A DNA stretch of 64,000 nucleotides. It comes from Campylobacter concisus (GTDB lineage Bacteria > Campylobacterota > Campylobacteria > Campylobacterales > Campylobacteraceae). The notes beneath the pieces are model-generated. The model did no database searches and was not told the origin of the DNA. It worked only from the letters and a program-made list of their open reading frames with translations. The stretch lies in NCBI RefSeq assembly GCF_002913045.1, contig NZ_PPAF01000035.1:496001-560000 (forward strand), written 5' to 3'. Every line of letters starts with the position of its first letter. The first letter of the stretch is position 1. The position numbers and the translations under genes were made by a program. Of the stretch, positions 10,111 through 19,256 are shown one piece after another.

Positions 10111-11963
10111 TGCATTACTACATACTCGCATTTTATGGGCTAAATTTAGCCCCACTCACTTATGAAAGCGATCAAAAACTAGAAAAATTTCAAGGCGTAA
10201 AGGCTTCTTTAAGAGGCAAAATTCTTACTGCTTTTATCATAAAAGAGACTGACAAACCAGAGTTTAAAACAAGTAAAATTTTAGAAATTTTACCGATTAA
10301 TCTAACTTCAATGCAAAGCGAATTGGCAATATTTATCTCAAAATATTACACATGCGAGCTTGGCGTCAGCCTAAATTTATTTGAACCAAATGACAATATT
10401 GCAGTAGATCAAATTTATGAAAATCAAAATTTTAATGTGGCACCCAAACTAAACGAAAAACAGCAAGAGGCTTTGGATTTTATAAATAAACGTAAAATTT
10501 CACTCATCTTTGGCGACACTGGAAGCGGAAAAAGCGAGATTTACATAGCAAAGATCAGAGAAATTTTAAACGTAGGCAGCCAAGCGCTATTTTTAATGCC
10601 TGAAATTTCACTCACGCCACAAATGCAAAAACGCCTTGAGGGCTTCTTTGGCGAGGCGGTAGCTGTTTGGCACTCAAAGATAACATCAAAGAAAAAAGAG
10701 CAAATTTTAAAAGATATAAAAAGTGAAAAAGTTAGGCTCGTTGCAGGTGCAAGATCGGCTTTATTTTTACCACTTGAGAGGCTAAAACTTATCATCATAG
10801 ACGAAGAACATGACGATAGCTACAAAAACACAGGCTCAAAACCCAACTACAACGCAAGAGATCTTGCACTCTTTTTAACTAGCAAATTTGATCTACAAGT
10901 GGTGCTTGGAAGTGCCACACCAAGCCTTACTAGCTTTTACAAGCAGGAGCATTTTCGCTTAAAAGGGACATATTTTGATTCGCAAAAAAATTACATTTTC
11001 GATGAGAGCGAGACTGGAATTAGTGAAATTTTAAAAGATGAAATTTCAAAGACACTCGTGAATAAAAAGCAAGCTGTCATCTGCCTGCCAACAAGGGCAA
11101 ATTTTAAATATCTAGTTTGCAAAAACTGCGGTGAAACGTTAAAGTGCCCATTTTGCAGCATCGGTATGAGCTATTACAAAAAACAAAACGTGCTAAAGTG
11201 TCAATACTGCGAGCATAAAATGGCCGTGCCAAAATTTTGTCACCAGTGCGGTAGCGAGATGATAGAGGCTAAAAAAATTGGCACGAGCGAACTACTTGAG
11301 AGGCTGCAAAATGAGTTTGCAAACGCCAGAATCGCTAAATTTGACAGGGATGAGATAACGACGCAAAACAAGCTCGTAAAGGCCTTAAAAGAATTTAACG
11401 ACGGCAAGATAGATATCTTGCTTGGCACACAGATGTTAAGCAAAGGGCATGATTATCACAACGTAGAGCTTGCTGTCATCATGGGATTTGACGAGCTTTT
11501 AAATTTTCCTGATTATAAGGCCAGAGAGCGAACGCTCGCTCTTGCCATGCAAGTAGCTGGAAGAGCTGGTAGAAACGGGGTTGGTAGAGTTATCATTCAA
11601 AGCAAACAAAGAGAATTTTTTGAGAGCTACATCAGTGATTATGACGCATTTTTAAAAGATGAGATTGGCTACCGCGAGGGACTATATCCGCCATTTACTA
11701 GGCTTCTTCGCATTATCATCTCACATAAAGATGAACGCATAGTAAAAAATACATTGAATGAATTTGTGCAAAGAATAGAACCTCTAAGAAGCGATGAGCT
11801 TGAGGTCATAGGATACGGAAAGTGCCAGATAGAGTATCTTGGAAGTAAATTTAGATATGAAATTTTACTCCGCTCAAACTCACATATACCTCTTTTAAAA
11901 GCTGCAAACCTCTGCAAAAGCGAGCTTAGCGATATTGATATAGACCCAGTCAACTTTAGTTAG
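10110..11963 (+). CDS. priA: PriA, primosomal replication-restart helicase
   Basis: 3'-5' helicase that reloads DnaB at stalled forks. From the ATG at 10110 the product is 617 residues, slightly short for the family, as usual in epsilonproteobacteria. It shows Walker A GDTGSGKSE (about 134), the DEEH box IIIDEEHDDSYK (about 230), GSATPS (about 265), and eight zinc-binding cysteines in CKNCGETLKCPFC and CQYC...CHQCG (about 337-386). Motif VI is QVAGRAGR (about 483). The ATG overlaps the pseudopilin stop (TAATG). An in-frame TTG at 10092 is less likely. Confidence 0.97.
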   Translation: MHYYILAFYGLNLAPLTYESDQKLEKFQGVKASLRGKILTAFIIKETDKPEFKTSKILEILPINLTSMQSELAIFISKYYTCELGVSLNLFEPNDNIAVDQIYENQNFNVAPKLNEKQQEALDFINKRKISLIFGDTGSGKSEIYIAKIREILNVGSQALFLMPEISLTPQMQKRLEGFFGEAVAVWHSKITSKKKEQILKDIKSEKVRLVAGARSALFLPLERLKLIIIDEEHDDSYKNTGSKPNYNARDLALFLTSKFDLQVVLGSATPSLTSFYKQEHFRLKGTYFDSQKNYIFDESETGISEILKDEISKTLVNKKQAVICLPTRANFKYLVCKNCGETLKCPFCSIGMSYYKKQNVLKCQYCEHKMAVPKFCHQCGSEMIEAKKIGTSELLERLQNEFANARIAKFDRDEITTQNKLVKALKEFNDGKIDILLGTQMLSKGHDYHNVELAVIMGFDELLNFPDYKARERTLALAMQVAGRAGRNGVGRVIIQSKQREFFESYISDYDAFLKDEIGYREGLYPPFTRLLRIIISHKDERIVKNTLNEFVQRIEPLRSDELEVIGYGKCQIEYLGSKFRYEILLRSNSHIPLLKAANLCKSELSDIDIDPVNFS

Positions 11964-11981
11964 GGATTAGCTAATGTTTAC

Positions 11982-11987
11982 TATAAT
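11982..11987 (+). promoter_or_regulatory. probable -10 box for the MBOAT gene
   Basis: A perfect TATAAT lies 28 bp upstream of the ATG at 12015, just after the priA stop. No -35 is seen. Confidence 0.55.
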
Positions 11988-12014
11988 CTCGCCAAAAATT
12001 TAACGGATACATCA

Positions 12015-13468
12015 ATGCTTTTTAACTCTTACGAATTTATATTTTTATTCTTGCCATTTACATTTTTTATATACTTTTATCTAAATAAAAAGCGCCTTAC
12101 AGAAGTAGCAAAAGGCTTTTTGGTTCTGTCATCTCTCTTTTTTTACAGCTGGTGGAATGTCATTTATCTGCCACTAATCTTAGGCTCCATGATATTTAAC
12201 TACCGCTTTGGAGTGGAGCTAAACAAAGAAGATAGTAAAATTTCTAAAAAATTTATTCTTATACTAGGGATTACGGCAAATTTAATACTCCTTGGATATT
12301 TTAAATATTCAGACTTCTTTATAAGTAATGTAAATTTTATCTTTAGCACACACATATCTCATTTAAATTTACTTTTGCCTCTTGCTATCTCGTTTTTTAC
12401 TTTTCAGCAGATAGCCTATTTGGTTGATAGTGCTATGGGGGGGGTACGAGGCAGTATGACTTTTTAAACTACTGCTTATTTGTTACCTTTTTCCCGCAGC
12501 TAATCGCTGGTCCGATCGTGCATCACAAAGAGATGATGCCGCAGTTTGCAAATACTAGAAATAAAATAATCAACTACAAAAATATAGCACTTGGCTTATT
12601 TATCTTTTCGGTAGGTCTTTTTAAAAAGGTAGTTATTGCTGATAATTTTGCTATTTGGGCAACAAACGGATTTGATAACGCTATCGTTTTAAATTTCTTT
12701 GAAGCTTGGGCAACTAGCCTAAGCTATACATTTCAGCTCTACTTTGACTTTAGCGGATACTGCGATATGGCTATCGGCGCGGCACTTCTTTTTAATATTA
12801 AGCTTCCAATAAACTTTAACTCACCTTATAAAGCCTTAAGCATTCAAGACTTTTGGCGCAGATGGCATATAACATTAAGTAGATTCTTAAGAGACTATAT
12901 TTATATCCCGCTAGGAGGTAATCGTAGAGGCAAATTTCGAACTTATATAAATTTAATGGCGACTTTTATAATAGGCGGTATTTGGCATGGGGCCGGCTGG
13001 ACATTTGTGTTTTGGGGATTTTTGCACGGCGTGGCACTGGTTATACAAAGGATTTGGAGCGAGCTGGGCTTTAGGCTAAATAAATTCGTGGCTTGGTTTA
13101 TGACCTTTAACTTCATAAATATCGCTTGGATATTTTTTAGAGCTAAGGAGTGGGGTGACGCTTTAAAAGTACTAAAAGGGATGTTTGGGCTTAGTGGAAT
13201 AGTTTTACCAAATTTTCTAGCAGCAAAGCTTGAGTTTTTATCTAAATATGGAGTTGGTTTTAATAACTTTATAGAAAGAGTTGGAAATAAAAATACTTTT
13301 TTATTCATGTTACTTGGCTTTATTTTAGTTTTGGTGTTTAAAAATAGTATAAAAAAACTAGAACAATTAAAATTTAATTTTAGAAATATTCTATTATCTA
13401 CTGTTATTTTTACATTAGCCATTCTTTCACTAAATAAGATCTCAGAATTCCTATATTTTAATTTCTAA
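12015..13468 (+). CDS. MBOAT (DltB/AlgI-like) O-acyltransferase, frame-interrupted at a G8 tract (probable phase-OFF)
   Basis: Multi-span membrane O-acyltransferase of the AlgI/DltB/PatA type, which moves acyl (often acetyl) groups to surface polysaccharide or peptidoglycan. The first part (12015-12467, 150 aa) begins MLFNSYEFIFLFLPFTFF and reaches QQIAYLVDSAM before running into eight Gs. In frame it then stops at TAA 12465-12467. The rest continues in another frame: QYDFLNYCLFVTFFPQLIAG, the signature FWRRWHITLSRFLRDY (about 12853) and the catalytic WHGAGW (about 12985), to the stop at 13466-13468. Nine Gs, or six, restore one uninterrupted frame, DSAMGGGTRQYDFLNYC, of about 484 residues. 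The gene is followed 10 bp later by a putative partner. An assembly error in the run is the alternative. Confidence 0.85.
12437..12444 (+). repeat. homopolymeric G8 tract (candidate contingency repeat)
   Basis: Eight consecutive Gs lie inside the MBOAT coding region. It is the longest G run I noticed in the window. Poly-G tracts of 8-12 are the known slipped-strand phase-variation elements of Campylobacter. With eight Gs the frame is closed; one added G opens it. Confidence 0.85.
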
Positions 13469-13478
13469 AGGATATAAA

Positions 13479-14573
13479 ATGAAACCTATAAAATGGATAA
13501 GAATTTGGATTATAACGACAATAATTTTATTTATTTTAACCTTCTTGATAATTTTTACAATTAATCCTTATTACATATATGAAGTAAACTTATTTAATTT
13601 TAGAAAGGTAACAATTTACGATAAATCAAGAGAAATAGAACCTGTAATAATAAAACAAATAAAGCCATTTTCAATTGCACTAGGAACATCAAGACCAAAA
13701 TATGGCATAGATGTTAGTCATGAATATTTTAAACCTGTCTCATATAATCTTGCAATTAGTGGTGGAAGCATATATGAAAACAAACAGCTATTTGAACTTT
13801 CAATACAACAAAAAAATTTAAAACATGTTTTGCTATGCCTTGATTACAGGATGTTCAGCCAAAAAGATAAAGAGAATGATGGAATAATAAGTAATTCTAG
13901 TAAAATAAAATATATCTTTAGTCTTGATGCCTTAATGGATAGTTTTAAGACAATGTTTGAAAATGGAAATGCCGCTGTTTTACATAACGGCAACACAATA
14001 CTTTTTCTTAAGCATAATAATTATGCAGATGAATTCAAATCAGTAGAAAAAGATTATTACAAGAATAATTCAAAAAATTATACCTATACCAACACTGGTA
14101 AAAATAGTTTTCTTGATTTTGAAGAGCTTTTAGAAATAGCTTATAAAAACGATGTGGATACGGATATAATCTTTAATCCATCCCACATACGACTTTGGGA
14201 ATCTCTTGATTATTTTATTGGACTTGATACTTGGTATAAATGGAAAAAGGATATCGTATTAACAGTAGAAAAAGTGGCTAAAAAATACAATAAAAAGCCA
14301 TTTAGAGTAGTTGATTTTGCCGTTTATCACGAGATAACTAATGAAAAAATACCTACTGATGGTGCCAAAATGAAATTTTATTTTGAAAGTAGTCACTATA
14401 CACCAAAACTTGGAAATATAGTATTAGATAGACTTATGAATAAAAGTAGCTACAAAGATTTTGGCGTAGAAATAACTAGTAAAAATATTGATGCTCACAT
14501 AGAAAAACAAAAGAGCCTTCGAAGCAAATTTATAAACACTCAAGAATATAGGCAAGAAGTTTTTGGGGATTAG
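13479..14573 (+). CDS. membrane-anchored SGNH/AlgX-like partner of the MBOAT protein
   Basis: The 364-residue product has one N-terminal transmembrane helix (about residues 10-32) and a large extracytoplasmic domain. The segment FSIALGTSRPKYGID (about 65-79) has the G-x-S block I position of SGNH-like acyl-transfer proteins. SSHYTPKLGNIVLDRL (about 305-320) supplies a C-terminal His in the block V position. Two-gene units of an MBOAT and a periplasmic SGNH-like protein are the standard design of alginate and peptidoglycan O-acetylation machinery. It is 10 bp downstream of the MBOAT gene, so it is cotranscribed but remains intact when the MBOAT frame is closed. It is more AT-rich than its flanks. 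Enzyme specificity is unknown. Confidence 0.6.
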   Translation: MKPIKWIRIWIITTIILFILTFLIIFTINPYYIYEVNLFNFRKVTIYDKSREIEPVIIKQIKPFSIALGTSRPKYGIDVSHEYFKPVSYNLAISGGSIYENKQLFELSIQQKNLKHVLLCLDYRMFSQKDKENDGIISNSSKIKYIFSLDALMDSFKTMFENGNAAVLHNGNTILFLKHNNYADEFKSVEKDYYKNNSKNYTYTNTGKNSFLDFEELLEIAYKNDVDTDIIFNPSHIRLWESLDYFIGLDTWYKWKKDIVLTVEKVAKKYNKKPFRVVDFAVYHEITNEKIPTDGAKMKFYFESSHYTPKLGNIVLDRLMNKSSYKDFGVEITSKNIDAHIEKQKSLRSKFINTQEYRQEVFGD

Positions 14574-14607
14574 GGTTAAACAAATTTATTTAAAAGCCAA
14601 GATTTTA

Positions 14608-14613
14608 TATAAT
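14608..14613 (+). promoter_or_regulatory. probable -10 box of ispG
   Basis: TATAAT within TTTTATATAAT, 28 bp upstream of the TTG start of ispG. No -35 is seen. Confidence 0.55.
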
Positions 14614-14640
14614 CCCCAATAAAAATTTAAAGGCAAAATT

Positions 14641-15699
14641 TTGCAACGATACCCAACAAAACAGATAAAAATTCGTAATGTTTTAATAGGTGGCGACGCG
14701 CCAATATCCGTGCAATCAATGACTTTTTCAAAGACAAAAGACGTAAAAGGCACGCTTGAGCAGATACAGAGGCTTTATTTTGCAGGCTGTGATATCGTGC
14801 GTTGCGCAGTTTTTGATAAAGAGGACGCTAGCGCGCTAAAGCAGATCGTTGCAGGCTCACCTATTCCAGTCGTTGCAGACATACATTTTAACCACACCTA
14901 CGCGCTCATCGTTAGCGAATTTGTCGATGCTATCCGCATAAATCCAGGCAACATAGGCTCAGCCAAAAATATAAAAGCAGTCGTTGATGCCTGCAAACAA
15001 AGAAATTTACCTATCCGCATAGGCGTAAATTCTGGCTCGCTTGAAAAGCAGTTTGAGGATCGCTACGGCCGCACTGTGGAGGCGATGGTGGAGAGTGCGA
15101 TGTATAACATCAAGCTTCTTGAGGATTTTGACTTTACAGACATTAAAATTTCGCTCAAATCAAGCGACGTCGAGCGCACTATGCAAGCTTATAGGGCGCT
15201 TCGCCCAAAGACAAACTATCCGTTTCATCTTGGTGTTACTGAGGCTGGTACAACATTTCACGCCACTATCAAGTCCGCGATCGCGCTTGGTGGGCTTTTG
15301 CTTGAAGGCATTGGCGATACGATGAGAGTTAGCATCACAGGCGAGCTAGAAGAGGAGATAAAAGTCGCAAAGGCGATCTTAAAAGATAGTGGCCGCCAAA
15401 AAGAGGGTCTAAATATCATCTCATGCCCAACTTGTGGTCGTTTGCAAGCTGATCTCATGGCAGCAGTAAAGCTCGTAGAAGAAAAAACAAAAGGTATAAA
15501 AGAGCCGCTAAACGTCTCAGTTATGGGCTGCGTGGTAAATGCTATCGGCGAGGCAAAAGGCGCAGATGTTGCCATAGCATTTGGCAAAGGAAATGGCATG
15601 ATAATGCGTCACGGCGAAGTGGTCGCAAGACTACCTGAGAGCGAGCTTGTGGATAGATTTTTACAAGAGATCGATGACGAGATAAAAAGTAGAGACTAA
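14641..15699 (+). CDS. ispG: IspG (GcpE), 4-hydroxy-3-methylbut-2-enyl diphosphate synthase
   Basis: [4Fe-4S] enzyme of the MEP isoprenoid pathway that converts MEcPP to HMBPP in the cytosol. The 352 residues match the short bacterial form. They contain [14 protein letters not shown] near the N-terminus, the TIM-barrel segments VVADIHFNH and RINPGNIG, and the cluster-binding part ISCPTCGR (about 260) with [16 protein letters not shown] (about 298). The start is a TTG at 14641 with an AAAGG site 7 bp upstream. A later gene of the same route, ispDF, is at 61128. Confidence 0.96.
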   Translation: MQRYPTKQIKIRNVLIGGDAPISVQSMTFSKTKDVKGTLEQIQRLYFAGCDIVRCAVFDKEDASALKQIVAGSPIPVVADIHFNHTYALIVSEFVDAIRINPGNIGSAKNIKAVVDACKQRNLPIRIGVNSGSLEKQFEDRYGRTVEAMVESAMYNIKLLEDFDFTDIKISLKSSDVERTMQAYRALRPKTNYPFHLGVTEAGTTFHATIKSAIALGGLLLEGIGDTMRVSITGELEEEIKVAKAILKDSGRQKEGLNIISCPTCGRLQADLMAAVKLVEEKTKGIKEPLNVSVMGCVVNAIGEAKGADVAIAFGKGNGMIMRHGEVVARLPESELVDRFLQEIDDEIKSRD

Positions 15700-15709
15700 A
15701 GGAAAAGTT

Positions 15710-17122
15710 GTGGCAAAGCAAAGAATTAACGAGATAGAATTTACCAACCTTTACGACATTGATATGGAGCGAGCTATACTAAGTTCCATTTTGCAAAACA
15801 ACGATATTTTAGGTGAAATTTTTGACATTGTTAAGGCAAAGGATTTTTATCTAAAAGGGCATTCGCAAATATATGATGCAATGGTAGCATGCCTAAATAG
15901 CGATGATCCTATAACTATGCCATTTTTAAAAAATAGACTTGGCGAAAAATACGACGAAGAGCTAATACTAGATATTTTGGGCACAAACTCCCTAATAGAC
16001 ATTCAAAAATATGCAAATGAACTAAGAGAAAAATCTATAAAACGAAGTCTTGTAAAGATCGCTCACAATATACCAAGCAAAGTAAATGAAGACAAGCCAA
16101 GCCGCGATATGGTCGATGATCTTAGCCAGGAATTTTACTCTTTGATAGAAGGTGGAAGCACCGGAGTTATAAAAGAAGGCAAAGAGATCATCATGAAAAT
16201 GATGGATCATATTAATGCTCAAGCCTTGCTTGGCGAAAAAGATATTGTTGGACTTGATACTGGATTTAAGAAGCTAAATGAGATGATAAAGGGCTTTAAA
16301 AATGGTGACCTCATCATCGTCGCAGCTCGTCCAGGCATGGGGAAAACGACACTTTGTTTAAATTTTATGAGTCAGGTTTTAAAAAATAATGCTGGAGTTG
16401 TTTTTTTCTCGCTCGAGATGCCAGCTGAGCAAATAATGATGAGAATGCTAGCAAGCAAGACCTCTATCCCGCTTCAAGACATAATGACTGCAAAGATGGA
16501 TGATGAAGCGTTGGCTAGATTTAGCGATGCTTGCGAGGAGTTCGCGGCTAGCAAGCTTTTTGTGCATGATAGTGGCTATGTAAATATCCATCAAGTAAGA
16601 ACACAAATGCGAAAACTAAAGGCTATGCATCCTGAAATTTCACTTTGCGTGATTGATTACATCGGTCTTATGATGAGTACAAATAACTACGCTGATCGTC
16701 ACGTCCAAATAGCTGAAATTTCTCGTGGGTTAAAGCTTTTGGCACGTGAGCTAGATATGCCAATCATCGCTCTTTCTCAGCTAAACAGAAGCCTAGAATC
16801 TCGCGCAAACAAACGCCCTATGCTAAGTGATCTAAGAGAGTCAGGCGCGATCGAGCAAGATGCTGACATCATTCTTTTTGTTTATAGAGATGAGTTTTAT
16901 CTAGAACAAGAAGAAAAAGAGAAAGAAAAACGCGCAAGTGCCGAGGGTAAAGAGTACAAAAGCAATCACGTCTTTAATAAGCTTCAAGAAAAGGCTGAGA
17001 TCATAGTTGGCAAAAATAGAAATGGCGAAACTGGCTCAGTTGATGTGCTCTTTCAAAAGCAACACTCAAGATTTGAAGATATGTCTGCAATGCCAGTATC
17101 TGATGTTTCATTTGAAGGCTGA
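15710..17122 (+). CDS. dnaB: DnaB, replicative DNA helicase
   Basis: Hexameric 5'-3' helicase at the replication fork. The 470-residue product has the N-terminal primase-interacting domain (about residues 10-150, ERAILSSILQN) and a RecA-like domain with Walker A AARPGMGKTTLCLNF (about 204-218). Walker B is LCVIDYIGLM (about 317), and the arginine-finger region is SDLRESGAIEQDADI (about 370). The start is GTG at 15710 with AAAGGAAAAG upstream. It is 10 bp after ispG and overlaps comEC by a TGATG junction. Confidence 0.97.
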   Translation: MAKQRINEIEFTNLYDIDMERAILSSILQNNDILGEIFDIVKAKDFYLKGHSQIYDAMVACLNSDDPITMPFLKNRLGEKYDEELILDILGTNSLIDIQKYANELREKSIKRSLVKIAHNIPSKVNEDKPSRDMVDDLSQEFYSLIEGGSTGVIKEGKEIIMKMMDHINAQALLGEKDIVGLDTGFKKLNEMIKGFKNGDLIIVAARPGMGKTTLCLNFMSQVLKNNAGVVFFSLEMPAEQIMMRMLASKTSIPLQDIMTAKMDDEALARFSDACEEFAASKLFVHDSGYVNIHQVRTQMRKLKAMHPEISLCVIDYIGLMMSTNNYADRHVQIAEISRGLKLLARELDMPIIALSQLNRSLESRANKRPMLSDLRESGAIEQDADIILFVYRDEFYLEQEEKEKEKRASAEGKEYKSNHVFNKLQEKAEIIVGKNRNGETGSVDVLFQKQHSRFEDMSAMPVSDVSFEG

Positions 17123-18396
17123 TGCGTTTTAAAGCTTTAAAGAATAAAGAATTTTTTACTATATTTTGTCTGATTTGCCTTTGCATTTTTTCTATAAATT
17201 TGGCTATTAGCTATCATAAATATCAAATTTTTATGGACAAAGGCGAACAAGAGCTAACAGCAACCGTGATTTCTAGCTACGAAAAGCTTGGAGATGACGG
17301 CAAGAAAAGGCAAATTTTAAAGCTTAAAACTGATGAGTTTTCATTTTATACGCTTGGAGCTAAAGCAGATGACTTTAAAGCTGGAGATAATATATTTCTA
17401 AGCATCATAAATTTAGACGTTAGTTTTAAAGACTATCTTGCTTCCTCCTTTTATATGCCTAGCTTTTCACGCGAAAAACTACCACAAAAAGCCACGCTAA
17501 ATATCAACCAAAAATTACAATCACTCATCTACGCCCAGCATGAAAATAGTAAAATTTCACAGCTCTACTCGGCTCTATTTTTAGGCACAAGTATCGATGC
17601 AGAGTTAAGAGATGACGTCTCGCACCTTGGCATAGCGCATCTTATAGCCATAAGTGGCTATCATTTAGGTTTTATAAGTGCGGTTATATTTTTTGTATTT
17701 AGGCCACTTTTAAAATTTTTATATGCGAGATTTTTACCTTTTAGAAACTACAACTTTGATCTAGCCATTATCGTTTTTATAGTCTTGTCATTTTACTTTT
17801 TTATAATAGGCTTTATACCAAGCTTTTTGCGAGCGTTCTTAATGAGCATTTTAGGATTTTATTGCACGTTAAAAGGCGTTAAAATTTTAAACTTCAAAAC
17901 ACTTTTTATAGTGACACTTGTTAGCATATCGCTCTTTCCGCAGCTACTTTTTAGCGTAGGTTTTTACTTTTCACTCATGGGCGTTTTTTACATATTTTTA
18001 TATTTTAAACACCTAAAAGATAAATTTTCGCCTTTCATTCATCTTATACTTTTAAATTTATATGTTTGCTTTGCAATGGAAATTTGCGTACTTTATTTCT
18101 TTCCACTCATTAGCTTACAGCAGCTTAGCGTCCTTGCTATCAACTACATCTTTAGCGTTTTTTATCCATTAAGTGCTGCACTTCACATCGCTTCGTATGG
18201 CGACATTTTTGATAGCTTGCTAAATAATGTTTTAAATTTTAGACTAAGCTCGACTAAAATTTTTGTGCCAGCTATTATTTTTATCTTTTATAATATCGCT
18301 TCACTTCTAGCTATAAAATTTAGATCCATATTCTACATCTTGCCACTACTTGGGCTTTTGTGCTTTTTCGTTACTGGCTATAAAATTTACGCCTAA
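17122..18396 (+). CDS. comEC: ComEC/Rec2-family DNA-uptake channel protein (short form)
   Basis: Inner-membrane channel for transforming single-stranded DNA. The 424 residues contain the N-terminal helix and OB-like domain (about 45-110), then the competence domain with the hallmark HLIAISGYHLGFISA (about 173) and FIPSFLRAFLMSILGF (about 233). The protein ends after the membrane region and lacks the C-terminal metallo-beta-lactamase-like domain of Bacillus ComEC. It overlaps dnaB by one base at the start and the convergent EamA gene by 4 bp at the end. Confidence 0.88.
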   Translation: MRFKALKNKEFFTIFCLICLCIFSINLAISYHKYQIFMDKGEQELTATVISSYEKLGDDGKKRQILKLKTDEFSFYTLGAKADDFKAGDNIFLSIINLDVSFKDYLASSFYMPSFSREKLPQKATLNINQKLQSLIYAQHENSKISQLYSALFLGTSIDAELRDDVSHLGIAHLIAISGYHLGFISAVIFFVFRPLLKFLYARFLPFRNYNFDLAIIVFIVLSFYFFIIGFIPSFLRAFLMSILGFYCTLKGVKILNFKTLFIVTLVSISLFPQLLFSVGFYFSLMGVFYIFLYFKHLKDKFSPFIHLILLNLYVCFAMEICVLYFFPLISLQQLSVLAINYIFSVFYPLSAALHIASYGDIFDSLLNNVLNFRLSSTKIFVPAIIFIFYNIASLLAIKFRSIFYILPLLGLLCFFVTGYKIYA

Positions 18397-19256
18397 GCGA
18401 TCTTCATACCATAAAATTTCATTATCTTGTTGTGAATTATCAAAGATATATACATTATAACAGCGCCTAAAATTAGCCTAGTTAAGTCTGTATCCTTTTG
18501 CCAAAAGACTAAATTTACGATGATAGCAGCTGGAATGAGAGCGTTATTCATGATGGCAAGCACACCGCTATCGACCTCGCAAGCACCTTTATTCCACATA
18601 AAATACCCTAGCCCACTAGCGACCACTCCAAGCCAGAGAAGTACTAAAATTTGCGTTGAAGTAAGTGAAAATTTGGCTGGATTGCCAAGAGTAAGAAGCG
18701 CAACGACAGCTACAAAAAATGCTCCAAAGTGAAAGTAGCCAAAGACATTTTTTTGATCCACGTCAAATTTTTCTAAAAGTGCTTTATATGCACTCTGCCC
18801 TGCTCCAAAGCAGATATTTGCCGCTTGCACTAGCAAAAAGCCCTTTAATACACCATCGTTTATAGCACCATATTTTATAACCAAAGCTCCAAAAACCGCA
18901 ACGCCAACGCTAAATAGATAAAGTGGCCTAAATTTAAAGCTAAATGCGTCATAGATAAGTGTCACATAAAACGGCGTAAAAATGGTAAAAAGTGCTACTT
19001 CTGGCACGCTTAGATACAAAAATGAATTGTAATAAAATAGATACATAAGTCCTATTTGTACCGCTCCGATCGCCATGATGCCAAATGCTAGCTTTGGGCT
19101 GATGCCACGAAATTTTGTAAATGGCAAAAAGACTAAGCTCGCAAGCGCAACCCGAATAAAAACAGCCAAATAGCTATCAACCTTGCCAGCTAAAAACTCA
19201 CCTATCAAACTAAAGCTAAAAGCCCACAAAATGGTTACAAAGATCAGTTTATTCAA
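18393..19256 (-). CDS. EamA-family (DMT superfamily) transporter
   Basis: The 287-residue inner-membrane protein has ten hydrophobic helices arranged as two EamA repeats (about residues 3-130 and 140-280). It contains the typical ends of each half, VPEVALFTIFTPFYVTLI and WNKGACEVDSGVLAIMNNAL. Family members export amino acids, metabolites or drugs; the substrate here is unknown. Its start overlaps the stop of the upstream TolC-like gene by 8 bp, making it the last gene of the efflux run. Confidence 0.85.
   Translation of the reverse strand: MNKLIFVTILWAFSFSLIGEFLAGKVDSYLAVFIRVALASLVFLPFTKFRGISPKLAFGIMAIGAVQIGLMYLFYYNSFLYLSVPEVALFTIFTPFYVTLIYDAFSFKFRPLYLFSVGVAVFGALVIKYGAINDGVLKGFLLVQAANICFGAGQSAYKALLEKFDVDQKNVFGYFHFGAFFVAVVALLTLGNPAKFSLTSTQILVLLWLGVVASGLGYFMWNKGACEVDSGVLAIMNNALIPAAIIVNLVFWQKDTDLTRLILGAVIMYISLIIHNKIMKFYGMKIA

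Noticed and set aside
12518-13468. A separate acyltransferase gene starting at 12518
   Set aside because: Sequence continuous with the MBOAT family begins before 12518 in the same frame (QYDFLNYC), so it is the second part of one interrupted gene.
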